Assembly (NCBI GenBank): GCA_025331125.1
Contig: JAOALB010000200.1
Location: 1 to 64,000 of the forward strand
DNA length: 64,000 nt
Reading direction: 5' to 3'
Origin: Mycogone perniciosa
Taxonomy: Eukaryota; Ascomycota; Sordariomycetes; Hypocreales; Hypocreaceae
In this document: positions 25,396 to 37,865 of the stretch, one piece after another
How the letters are laid out: the number at the start of each line of letters is the position of its first letter
Numbering within the stretch: the stretch's first letter is position 1
Program-made: the position numbers and the translations under genes
The notes under the pieces: model-generated
The model's input: only the letters and a program-made list of their open reading frames with translations
What the model was told of the DNA's origin: nothing
Database searches by the model: none

Positions 25396-26550
25396 AAGTA
25401 ATCTTAAAGCTACTTAAAATACTATATTTTATTAAAGTTAAGTATATTTAAGTTTTGTTATTATTAAAGTTTATTAAAAGCGCTTATAACCTATACTTTA
25501 ACTATAAGAAATCCGCTTTATTAAAGTTAATTAATTTATATAATAAAGGAGTTATCTTTATTATTTATTAAAGCTTATAGCTGCTTAAAGGAGAGGGGAT
25601 AAAGATTAACTTAATTAAAAAAGGCAATAGCTTAAATTATATTTACCTAACTATTACTAAATTTAATAGTAGTAGTATAAATAAAAACAGGCTTTTTTAT
25701 ATTTAAGTAAAGAGGGCAATTGCAATTAACTATTATAGTAGTAGTAGCTTTAAAAGTATTAATTTAAGTTAGTATAATAGTGAATAGTTAGTTAATATAG
25801 GTTATAATTTTAGTTATATAAAGATTATAGTATAAATTAAATAAATTAAAGGGAAAGTTAAAGTAGTTTAATTTTAACGGTAGTCTATAAATTTTATATT
25901 TAATTAAAAGGTAAAGTCCTTTTAATTAGTTTCTAAAGGACTTACTAAAGTATATATACCTGAAAGGCTTTACTATATAAATATTATATACCCTTTATAA
26001 ATATAAAATATAGTATTTTACTAATAATACTTTATATACTTTCTTTTTATTATTCTTTATATTATAAATAGTAATTTTTATAATCTTACTTATATAGTTA
26101 CTTTCTATAATTAAATATAGTTAAATATAATTAATTAATATTAATGAAAATATAATTAAACCTATTTTATATTAACTAAAGTATTTCCTTTCTTAAACTA
26201 AAATAGTTATATTAATATAGCTTAATTAAACCTATTAAATAATATATTATCTTTTACTTTTTTATTACTTTATTTCCTAGTATTTAATAATATTATTTTT
26301 ACTTCCTTTATATTTAATATTCTTTATTTCCTTTAATTTAAATAATTTTATAATAGGCCTTTTTAATAAACTTTAAAAATAATAGGCCTAGTAAGTATAT
26401 TAATTAAATCTATAGCGCTAAACCTATAAGTTATACTATTAAACCTTTTTATTATTTAACTAGTTATTTCTTTACCTTTAATTGCACTGCTTACCTAACT
26501 TAATTAAATTTAAGCCTATTAACTATTTAAGCTAGGTTTATTGTTTCAAA
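25396..26550. other. AT-rich degenerate repeat DNA, no gene
   Basis: No intact frame. The part after about 26090 runs into the E-type repeat that hosts element D. No domain is recognisable before the pentapeptide-like frame at 26546. Confidence 0.5.
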
Positions 26551-26790
26551 CAACATAGACTTAAATAATATAAATTTAATTAACTTAGCTGACTTAAATA
26601 AGGTAGCCCCATTTAACGCTACTTTATTTAATAGGTTTTACTAAGCTAGTAATACTATTTATTTAAATTTAATAGACTTAGCTAATATAGCTTTAAACAA
26701 TATAGCTTTAAATAATACCTTTTTATTTAACTTAACTAACTTTAATAATATATTCTTAAAAGCTGCCTTTATTATTAATAATACCTAAAT
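26546..26790 (+). pseudogene. Pentapeptide-repeat-like protein relic
   Basis: The frame from 26546 is open apart from one TAA (expected CAA, about 26640) and reads as consecutive five-residue units with Leu or Phe at the centre: IDLNN, INLIN, ADLNK, IDLAN, IALNN, IALNN, IFLKA. That is the pattern of pentapeptide-repeat (right-handed quadrilateral beta-helix) proteins. It may continue weakly to about 26860 (INIDLN). It lies inside the E-type repeat next to the D insertion. The frame stops at a TAA at 26788. Asn/Ile enrichment in AT-rich DNA could imitate such a repeat, so confidence is moderate. Confidence 0.45.
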
Positions 26791-26962
26791 AGTTTAATTT
26801 AATAATAAGCTAGCTATATAAAGTACTATATTAATAAATATAGATTTAAACTATAAAGGTAGCTATTATATAAACCTATTAATTACTATATGATTTAGGT
26901 TTATTAATAGTATAATATAAGGGATAACTTAAAGTTAAGTTAGTTTTCTTTAATAAAAGTAT
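26791..26962 (+). repeat. 'E' repeat, left flank of element D
   Basis: Matches 10845-10990 (agctatataaagtactatatta; gtttattaatagtat). The match resumes after D at 46584 with ggtatttaatatatataaaag. Confidence 0.65.
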
Positions 26963-27124
26963 TATTATAGCACTAAACCTACCCTTTAATAACTTATTAG
27001 CATTATATATATCCTTATATAATAACTTAGTCCTATACCTTTAAACTATACTTATATAGCTTTTTACTTTATTTAAAGTATAATAAAGATATTACTTTAA
27101 CCTATTATTTTATATACTATAATA
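26963..27124 (+). repeat. 5' LTR of gypsy D
   Basis: 162 bp, aligning with 46422-46583. The junction sequence gtttatact that follows is shared with the 5' LTR/internal junctions of family B (47634, 59606), so D and B are related and probably share a primer binding site. Confidence 0.85.
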
Positions 27125-30100
27125 GTTTATACTTTCCTATAATAACTGCGCCATTACCTTTAGCCTTTAACTTTACTTAAAACAAATTAATAAAGTCACT
27201 AATAGCTTAATTATAATACTATAAAAAGCTTTACATTTTACAGGAAATATATTAATCCTTGACTATAGCAAGACCTTAAGCTTAGATGCCTATATCCCTA
27301 TAGTAAAAAATATACCTTCACTCAACTTTTTAGCTTATACTTAATTCCCTAGCTGTTACGACCCGACTATGTTAAAGACCTGGTTACGGGATCACGGCAG
27401 AATATCGGAACCTTTAACCAATCATTAATAGATTGTAGCTATAAGCGTAATCCTATAAGAGGGATTACTGTATAAAACTGTAATCTTAAATCGACAGGAT
27501 TACTATAATCTAAATAATCTAAATATATTTACTATATATCTCCTTTATATATAAGACTAGATAAATTATAATCATTTAATATAATTATTTAAACAGTTAT
27601 TAATATAATTATTTACTTAAACTACCTATTCTATAAAATAGTAATTATATTACCTTACTTAGTATTTATCTTTAACCTCTGTCAGTATAAACCTATAAAC
27701 CTTAGTTTAACTGTTAAGAATTAACCTAAATCGTTATATATTAACGACTTTTATTTAAAAGGCCATTAAAAATCCTAAGTAATACTGCAAGTATATCCGC
27801 TATAGTATCCTCTTTTAATAATCTTAATACTCTACCCTTTATTCTACCTCCTCGCTAAATGCAGGATAAGAATAAAGACAATAATATAAGTAAAAGCGAA
27901 AATAAAGATAAAGTTAATAAAACGGAATAACTTCGCATTTATATAAAGGAAGCCTTTTAATGTATAAAATCCAACTGTATAGAATAAAAGCAATACTATT
28001 AATACTTAATTATTAAAAACACTAGGCTTAACTAAATAATTCAGTAATAATAAATAACTATTATAAATTTATAGAATTAAGCCTTATTTACTCTAAAGCT
28101 TATACTAAACTATAAAGGGAATTAACCTTTAAGGGATTTAAACGAGTTGCTTAAAATATAGCCCTTTAAACCTTTTAATAGAAATACTATAGCATTTTAA
28201 CCATTTCTCACTTAACTATATAACTATTTTACTTACTTTTTAACTAGCTTTAATATAGAGATTAGTAAAGTCTTTTTAGCTGCTAAATAACTTAAAGGAA
28301 ATACTTTAAATTAGTTTAAACTTAGTTAAAGGGATTTGTTTAATAATAAAAGTAAAGTTAATAAGTAAATATAGCTTATATTCGCTAGCTATAATTAATT
28401 TAAAAAAAAACTAAAAAATATCTTGAATAATATTAATAAAAAATATACTATAGAAAATAAACTTATAAACTTAATTTAAAAGGGAAAATACTTTAACTAT
28501 ACTATATACTTTAAAAACTATACTTTTAAAGTTAAATAAAAAAACTTTACTTGTATTAAACGCTTTTATAATAAACTTAAACTAAAAGTTAAAAAGGAAG
28601 CTTATAAATTCTCTTATAATAAAGGTATTATTAAATTTATTAAAAAATATATTAATATAGACAATTTATTTTATAAACTTTATTTCAATATAAAGAAAAA
28701 ATAATGGTAGTGTAAATAAATTTACAAATATTAAAAATATATAAATTAAAGTAAAAAGTAATAAAGATATATTGCTAACTTTAATAATAAAAGACTTAAT
28801 TAAATAAATCTAAACGCTATTTAAAAAAGAAAAGTAAAAATTATTTATTATAACTATAATAAATTAAAATATATTTTAAAGGACTATAAAGCTTTATAAA
28901 AATTAAAAATTAATAAATCTTAAAAGCCTGCACTAAAACTTAAATAAAAGGTTAATATAATTTCGAAAACTATTAATTATATACTACTTAACTAAACTAT
29001 ATACTATAATAATAGCTGCTTTATTTATAAATCTAATAAAAGTAAAAGCAGATAATACTTAAAATAATTTAAAAAGATATTTATAATAAATTAAAAAAAA
29101 TATTAGTTAAAGCTTAAATCTTTAACTTTTAAAGATATTTTTAAAGAAAATAAAATAAATAAATATTTACTATACCTAAACAGTTTAATAAAATAAAACC
29201 TAAAGCTTAATTATATAAAGTTAAATAAATATAAGAGTATCTTAAATAAATAAATAGTTACTGCAATTAACTATTAATATTTTAATTAAATTACTGTAAA
29301 TAATAAAAAATAAATTAATAGCAGTAATTTTAATAATAAAAATAAAAATAACCCTTTATAATGTAAACTATTACTATATAGTACTATACTTTTAAAACTA
29401 GAAAATATATTATTTATAAATAGTAACTTTAAAAGAGAATTAAATAAATATTACTAAAACCTAATTAAAAGAGTTACTATAAGTATACAGTAAAATAGGA
29501 TAAACCTATACCTATATAAATAGCTTTATATATAAAACAAAGTTAATAATAAAATAGCTATTAAAGCTATCTTAATTACTTTAACTATATGCAAAAAACC
29601 TATATATTTTTATATATAAAGAGACTATACTGCAAATAACCTTACTTATAAAAAGCACTATACTATATTCTAAGTTATTTATATTATATATAGATATATA
29701 ATATATTTCTATAAAAAAGTAAAATATAATATATTTCTAGTTAAAATCCTATTTTACTTTATACAATAAATATAGGATTATAATACTTTTAAAAAATAAA
29801 TTATAACTATATAGTATTAAAACTTTAAGATTATTATTATTAAACTAGATACTAAAACTTTAAAGGAATATCGTCAGCTATAAAGACTTAAAGGATATAA
29901 GTTTAAAGGATACTATATCTACTATTAAAAGATATTAATAAAATAGCACTTTTATTATAATAAAAGGTTTAAATGCAATTAATAATAATATTTAAAATGC
30001 AATAGTTTAAAGTATATTATATATAAGTAAAGTAAATTATAAAACTAGCACTTATAATAAACTAACAGCACTGTATATTTATCGCTAAACTATATACACT

Positions 30101-31439
30101 ATTAGAAAAATAAATGCATTACTTACCTATAAAAAAAACTCTAAAAGTAGCAAATATAGAAGTATATAAGGTATAAACCTACTTTAAAAGACAGAGAGAT
30201 TAATTAAATTATAAAAGAGCTATATTAAAACCAGTTTAACTTTATTACCTATAAAGGAACTGCTTATAATAGGAAAAGGTAGTATTTACTTTCAGGAACC
30301 TTAATTAATTGCAAAATCTATATAAAAAGAAAGAAATTAAGAAATAATTAATATTACCTGTAAAAGGGCTATAAATTAATAATCAACAAATTATATCTTT
30401 TAAAATATTAAATAATAAAAGTAATAATAAAGATTTACTATATCTTAAATTAAAGATAATAGTTAAAGGATATCGGCTATATATATTAATAGATAGCAGA
30501 GCGATAAGTAATTTTATTATACCTATAACTGTAAATCGCCTATAATTGCCTTAAAAAAAGAAAACTAAACTATATTAACTTTATTAGGCAGAAAGAGGAG
30601 CCTTTATATATAATAACGGATAAGTTAAGTAAAAGACTAATTATTTTAAACTTGAAATCACGAAATGTAAAAGAGTAGTTCTTTGCAATATAGTAAATAT
30701 TAATAAACATAATATTATTTTTAGTTATTTTTAGTTAAAATATAATAACCCTAATATTAACTAGGAAAATAGTTAGCTTTATTAACACAATAATAAAGCT
30801 TCTTTAATAACTAGAACTATTAGAAAGGCTTTAGCTGTAGGGCAAAAATCCTATATAGAACCTTTAAGTATATTAAAAAAAGGAATTAAAAAAGTTACCT
30901 TTAATTTAATTACAGAAATAATCTATTTAAAAGTAAAGTTTAAGCAGAGTAAAAGAAAGGATAAATAAATTTAAAGAATAATTACTTTTTTATAAAAAGC
31001 ATTTAATAATATTAATAAAATACTTAAAATAAAAAGCCTTAAAATAGCAGTATTACTAAAATAGCTATAGAATATCCTTAAAGAATACTAGAAATATAAT
31101 AAGCTATTTAAAGAAACACTTAATATAAAGCTACTAGAATATAGTTAATTAAGCTATATAATTAAACTTAAAGATAATACAAGCACTACCTTTTATAAAA
31201 TTTATAACTTAAATAAAAAAGAGCTTAAAAGCCTATATAATTATCTAAACAATATATTAGCTAAAAAATATATTTAACCCTCTTTATTACAAAGAGGCTA
31301 TTTTATTATATTTATATTAAGAAAAGAGGTAAACTATAGTTAATTATAGACTACTAACAGTTTAATAAAGCTACTATTAAAGATAAAACCCTATTACTGT
31401 TAATTATAAAATTACAGGATAAACTATATAAAAAGAAGT

Positions 31440-32000
31440 AGTTTACAGTATTAAATTTTAAAAGCGCTTATAACTTTATTTCAATTAAGGAAGGATATAA
31501 ATAAATAACTGCATTTTAAACCAAATACAGTTTATTTAAATATTTAATTATAGCTTTTGGTTTTATTAATACCCATACAATATTTTAAAAAATAATTAAT
31601 AATATATGAAAAGAATACATTAATATTTTTATAGTTATTTACGTAAATAATATTTTAATCTTTTTAAATACCTTTAAAGAATATAAAATATATATCTATA
31701 AAGTATTATAAACACTATAAAATACTAAGCTACTTATAAAATTAAAGAAATATAAATTCTAGATACAGAAAGTTACTTTTTTAAAGTATATTATTACCTT
31801 TAAAGAAATTTATATAAATCTATTAAAAGTGTAAGCAGTAAAAAGCTGGCTTATATTTATAATAGTTAAAGAAGTTTAAAGCTTTTTAAAATTTATTAAC
31901 TATTACTAATAATTTATTAAAGGCTATAAAAATATTGCATAAACTCTTTATAAATTTACTAAAAAAGATTAAAAGTTCCTATAAATATTAAATATATAAA
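31440..32000 (+). pseudogene. Reverse transcriptase relic of A1
   Basis: Reads through stops as TKYSLFKYLIIAFGFINTHT, the RIP form of the T-x-Y-G-L-F-E-Y-x-V-M-P-F-G-L motif. It is followed near 31637 by YVNNILIF, in which the catalytic DD has become NN by G-to-A changes. Confidence 0.8.
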
Positions 32001-32639
32001 ACCCCTTTAATAAACTTAAATAGTTTATTTTAAAAGAACCTATATTTATTATATTTAACTTATTTAAAGAAATAAAAGTTAAAATAAATACTTTTAACGT
32101 TACTATAAAAGCTTAATTTAATTAAAAGGATAAAAATAGTAAATTATACCTTATTGCCTTTTATTTTTAAGCACTATATAGCATGGAATTAAATTATTTA
32201 ATATATAATAAAGAATTCTTTACTATTATTTTTATATTTAAAGAATAGCAATACTACCTATTAAAAGGAATATATAAAGTTAAAATATATATTAATTACA
32301 AGAATATTATATATTTCGCAATAGTTTAATAATTCTTTAAAAAATAGATCTGCTATATAGAATACCTTTTAGAATTTAATTATATTTTAATCTATTAGAA
32401 AGGATCTAAAAACAGATAAGTAAATATATTTAGTAGACGAGCTGATTATAATAAGGGAAAGATTAAGTATACTAAGCAGATCTTAAAATAAACCCTTAAA
32501 GGATATTACTAATAAATAGCACTTTGAGCTATATATAAAGTATTTAGCGATAATATTATACTTTAATACATTAAAGAGCACTATACTATTTAAAATAATA
32601 ATAGATTCTTAAAAGATATAGAGTTTAATAATAAAGGAA

Positions 32640-33530
32640 CTTAATAATAAAATAAGAAAATCTAAATCTTAAATAAACTCTAGAAAGATATAGTTATAGA
32701 AGTCTATTAATATCTAATATATAAGTATAAAGGCATTTGCAAAATGTATAAATAAGTTTAAAGGTATTTTAAGTTTTAAAGGCTTAAAAAAGTAATATAA
32801 AACGTTATTTCTTACTATATAAGTTATAGAATAGTTAAAGCTTTAAAATATAAACTATACAGTAAACCTTAACCTTTATTAGTATTAAAGCGACTATAGG
32901 AATTAATTTTATTAAACTTTATTATTAAACTACTATTATCTATTAAACTGGAAATAAAGATTAAATATAATAATATTTTAATAATGATAAACTAATTTAT
33001 TAAATACTTTTACTTCTTTTTATATAAAAAAGTAATAAATATAAAAATACTAGGTTATATACTTTTGCGATTTATTGCAGCCAATTATATAATTCCAGCT
33101 CAGATTATTTTTAATTAAAGATTAACCTTTATATCTAAATTCTAGCAAGTATTTATAAACCAGTTAAATATAAATTATAAGCTTAATACTATATACTACC
33201 TATAGATAGATAAATAAATAAAATGCATTAATTAAGTTATTAAAGCCTATTTAAAAAGTTATATTATCTTTAATTAAAATAATTAAATAAAAAAGTTATT
33301 AATTATATAAATATCCTATAATAGTAACATTTTAAAATTAACTGGATTTAGCCTTATATATATTAATTACAGCTTTATACCAGATATATATAAAGCGTTA
33401 AACAAAGGCCTATATATTAATAAAGTATAAATTAAAGTTAAAGATATGAAGCAGTTATATAAGGAAATATAAATATACCTTTACTTTATATAAAAAGAAT
33501 TAAAGAAAATATACTAATAAATATAGATTA
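32640..33530 (+). pseudogene. Integrase relic of A1
   Basis: Begins with a damaged HHCC zinc region (HKGICKMYK-like), then a core with WEFISLDFI-like and SNRGSTF-like blocks (the catalytic Asp of the second is now Asn) and TIYYPQIDKQTK, a hallmark of gypsy integrases. Confidence 0.75.
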
Positions 33531-33849
33531 AAAGGATTAATCTTTAAAGAAAGAGATATAGTTTACCTATATTAATATTCGCTAAAGAAAAAGACTGTAA
33601 ATATTAAAATAATCCAATTAAGCTATAAATTAAATTTTAAAAAACTTAAACTTTACTTAATTAAAAAGGTTATTTTAAAACTTATTTATAAATTTATACT
33701 ATTCGATAGTATTTAGATTTACCTAGTACTTTATATTTTACTATTTAAAAAAGTATTATAAAATAAATTAAAAAATAGACTAATTATAGACTTAATTAAG
33801 GTTTTAGCGGTTAAAGAAAAATATAAAGTTAAAGAAGTTAAAGCTATAA

Positions 33850-33972
33850 AAGTAGAAAATAATAAACGCTAATATTTAATTAAATGGAAAAACTATAAAA
33901 AGGAATATAACTTTTAGGAACCTACTAAATATTTATTAAACGCTAAGAATAAATTTAAGCAGTTTTATTAGT
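33850..33972 (+). pseudogene. Chromodomain relic of A1
   Basis: Reads YLIKWKNYKKEYNF, one stop (expected Trp), then EPTKYLLNAKN: the YxVKWxGYxxxxxTWEPxxxL signature of chromodomains at the C terminus of integrase. Such domains direct chromoviruses to heterochromatin. Confidence 0.8.
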
Positions 33973-34683
33973 CTTTAGGATTAAGGGATTTAAATCCGCA
34001 AAATTGTCGCTAAGCCTTAAAAAAGCTTAATCCACCTTAGCAGGCACCCCTAGTAACTAGAGATTAATTATTACCTCTGCCTCTTAAATAGATAAAGAAG
34101 GCGGTATATTATCCTCTTTATCTAAACCCTATAGCCTTTATTTAAAAAGTTTAGTATATTGCTTATATACTTTTTTTTAATATATTAAATACAGTTTAAA
34201 TGCCCTGCAGCCGCTATAATCTGCAATTAAAGCTCTGCCAGATAGAAATAAAGACCCTTTAGCTTTTCACCTACTTTATTTTCTTTTAATTTAAGCTTTT
34301 TCTGCTGCTTAAGTATACGCATAATTAAAGAAGTTAATAGAAAGGCATAAAGGAGAGGAAAAAGAGGAGCGTATAAAATAAAGCAATTAAAACCCTATCG
34401 CAGGAACAGCCTTAATATATATATTTACTATACTTTAAAAAGTTACTTATTATCTAATAAACTAATTTCTTTTAAAAGCAAAAAGTATAAAGTATATTAA
34501 CAGGATTACTTTTAAAAAGAACTAAAAAAGTAAATAAAGTATATTTATTAGATGTATAAGCGCAAGGTTTAGTAATATAATCTATTATAGTATTAGTATA
34601 GGAAAGGTAAAGAGAATAAACAGATAAAACTTATAAAGGAATTAACAGGTTTTAAAGATAAGATTAATAGGAGGGGGATATTA

Positions 34684-35070
34684 TATTATAACCTAACTAT
34701 ATTAAAAACCTAGTTATAGGATTACAGTAAAATATTAGAACTTTTAACCAATTACTAATAGATTATAGCTATAAGCGTAATCTTATAAAAGGGATTACTG
34801 TATAAAACTGTAATCCTAAATTAATAGGATTACTATAATTTAAATAATCTAAGTATATTTACTATATATCTCTTTTATATATAAAACTAGATAAGTTATA
34901 ATCATTTAGTATAGTTACTTAAATAGTTATTAATATAATTATTTACCTAAACTACCTATTTTACAGAATAGTAACTATATTACCCTGCTTAGTATTTATC
35001 CCTGACCTCTTTATTAGTATAAACCTATGAACCTTGGTTTAACTGTTGAGAATTAACCTGGATTGTTACA
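34684..35070 (+). repeat. 3' LTR of gypsy A1
   Basis: Aligns with 27354-27738. It starts tattataacc (from TGTTACGACC) and ends gttaca. It is more RIP-mutated in its first 130 bp than the 5' copy. Confidence 0.92.
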
Positions 35071-35075
35071 CTAGC

Positions 35076-35672
35076 CTGTATTTAATTTAAAAATATTAAA
35101 GTAAAAATAAAAGGCGTAAAAGGGACCTTAATTAAAAGGTAAAGCTAGCTAATTACTTTTATAACTGGCTTTATATCTATATTATGTTAAAAGCTTATTA
35201 TAATAACTATAACTTAACCTTATAACTTTAAAAGCTATAACTGAAGTAGTTTTTTAATATTTTTTTAACTACTTTTAAAACTAAGATTATAACTTTAATA
35301 TAGTTTTAAAATAAAAAAAGTTTAAAAATACTGCTATTATTAAAAACTTAAAGGTTACTTAATATAAACTTTAAAGTTAAAGTAATATAATTAATAAATT
35401 TATTAAAGCTAAAAGTAATAATATCTTTAAATATTAAACTAATAACTTTAAAGATAAATTTAATACTAAGAATATAAATATAGAAACATATTAATAAAAG
35501 TATATAAACTAGTATTTTACTAAATTATATAATATTATAATTAATATTAAATACTTTAATACCCTTTATAAATATATCCTTTATATTAATAGTAAACTAA
35601 ATAGTAATGCCTATAACTTAATATAAAATACATTTAACTATATTATAATAAAAAAGGATAACTATATAATAT
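35076..35672 (+). other. Element D interior between A1 and copia
   Basis: Resumes D after the A1 duplication and is expected to hold part of D's Gag. No motif is certain. It is AT-rich with stops in all frames. Confidence 0.5.
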
Positions 35673-36252
35673 TGTTAAAAAGGAGGGCTAACAAGCAATA
35701 CTTTTAGTGTATTTAAGTAACCTTTCTATTTTAGCTAGACCCGGAATTAGGCCTAATGCTAGGACCAAGCTTTAAAGGAACTTCAGTATATATTAGGAAA
35801 TTTCTGTTATCTTTAACGATAACAATTAAGCTAGGACCAGCTACCCCGCCTACCCTAGATTTAATATAATAGGCATAATGGCTATTGTAAAAAATCTGAC
35901 TAAAATGGTTTACTATTTATATAGCTGTAAGTCGATTTGGACGATTTCCTATATAAATAAATTTTGCGGAAAATAAAAATAAAGCTATAAACCCAATTCT
36001 GCTGCTATATTCCTATTATTTAGTTAAAGGACTATTATAAAAGACAAAGCTATTATTTATATAATTACTTCTATACTGGCTGTATATATACTAAATATTC
36101 TATAGCTATTAGCTATTAGATTATTTACAATTTAATTATTTATCTATTATTAGCCTAATTAAACTTTTAGTTATTTCTTTATTACTGTATTGTATACAGC
36201 TTCTTAAATGCTATATATAAATAAGGTTTAGTATAACCTTATTATTTCAATA

Positions 36253-36269
36253 GGTTATAAGCCTAGGAG
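36253..36269 (+). other. Copia primer binding site (half initiator tRNA-Met)
   Basis: ggttataagcctaggag lies immediately after the LTR. Restoring two RIP changes gives the complement of the initiator tRNA-Met anticodon arm, the half-tRNA primer used by many copia elements. Confidence 0.75.
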
Positions 36270-37865
36270 AGTTTTCTTTAAGTCTCTATTAATAGATTCC
36301 TTTAATGGTTACAGCATTTCTTTTAGCGCTATCAGAGCACTTATAGCAGGTTTTTTATAATGCTTATCCTAGTGCTTATATTAGCACTTTTAGGATTTTG
36401 GCTACCTGAAGCTATTCCTAGGCTTCTACTGCAAATACTGTTGCAGTTATAGTAATACTACTTGTATTACTACCTCTATATACTATATAGTAAATCCCTT
36501 ATTTATATAGGATATAGGTCCGATATTGGCAGTATAAGTCGACCTATTAAGGCTTTTAGCAGCCTTATTTCTTTAATTAAGGATAATAGCTTTCTTTAAT
36601 AATAAAGGGATTTATTTATGGAAGTATAGAATATAGAATAAAAGCTTTAGGTATAGAGGGCTTTTATTAAAACAGTAAAGGTATAGTTAAAGGGTTAGAA
36701 TAATACTATAACTCAGTTATCTAATACCTTAATTAGTTTAGCTGCTGCAATTTTAAGTCTTTAACCTTAACGGACTATAAATCCAATAAAGGTTAATCTT
36801 ATAGCCTTTATTTTAATGCTAATATAAACTTTTACCTCTATTCCTATACCTATTTAAGTTCTATTTTTATTAATTCCTTAACCTTAAACTATTATTTTAA
36901 CTTTAAATAATAATTTTATTAAAAAGGCATTAAAGGTTTATAGCTTTCCAGAAAGCTATAAGCTAATAGGTCTTAATAATTTTAATTAGTGGAAACAGTC
37001 TTTAAGTATTATACTAAAGGCTATAGATTACTATACTTTTATAGAAAATCCTATAGTTACTAATTCTTTATTTAATTTAAAACAGGCCTTATTATTTATA
37101 CTAATTAAGGACAACTTAATAGCTATTCCTACTATATCTATTATTTGGATTTAAAGCTTAAAAAAAGCATTTTTAGTATTATAAAGACTATATAGTTACT
37201 TTAATATACTTTAAAAAGATTCCCTTTATAGGGAATTTTATTTATTAAATTACAGTAATTATAAAGGATCTTTACTAAATTTAACATTACTTTTAATAGC
37301 TTATTAGCTAAGTTAACTATTTTAAAAGTTAATATTAATATACTAAATCAAGTAAATTAATATTTAAATTCCCTACAAAAGACTTATCTTTAATAGGCTA
37401 AGAGGATTAAAGGAACTATTAGACTTAGCAGAGTTATCGGGCAACACTAAAGGTTTTAATATTTAATTTCTTATAGCAGATATACTAAAAGAGACTAGGA
37501 ATCTATCTTCTACTGCATATAAGGTTAATAAGTCCTTAGGGCCTTCTACCCTTTAAAGATTAATTGGTACCTTTTAGATCTAAAGGTTAAAAACCAGCTT
37601 TTAACTCTTATAAAAGGAAAGGAAATTAAAAGAATTAAAATAATAATCAGAAATAAGCTAAAGAGGATTATGCTTTTACTAATATATATAATCTAGCTAC
37701 TAGAGGGTATAGCGTAATAAAGCTATTAAAAGATTCCTTTACTAAATTTATTATTAGTTTAAATAGTAATCGAAATCTTTTATAAGCCCTAAACGCTAAA
37801 AAAGGGAGAAAGTCTTTAAAATCCCCTAATTCCCTAAACTTCCTATTTAAGATAGTCTATTATAT

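Larger units (their letters stand above)
27354..35070 (+). mobile_element. Chromodomain gypsy element A1, nested in D
   Basis: LTRs 27354-27738 (385 bp) and 34684-35070 (387 bp). A perfect target duplication, ctagc, lies at 27349-27353 and 35071-35075. The polypurine tract aggaggggga (34669-34678) is just upstream of the 3' LTR. The interior carries relics of Gag, reverse transcriptase, RNase H, integrase and a C-terminal chromodomain, which marks a chromovirus-type Ty3/gypsy. It is full of RIP-type stops. The 5' LTR keeps more G/C in its first 100 bp than the 3' LTR. Confidence 0.93.
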
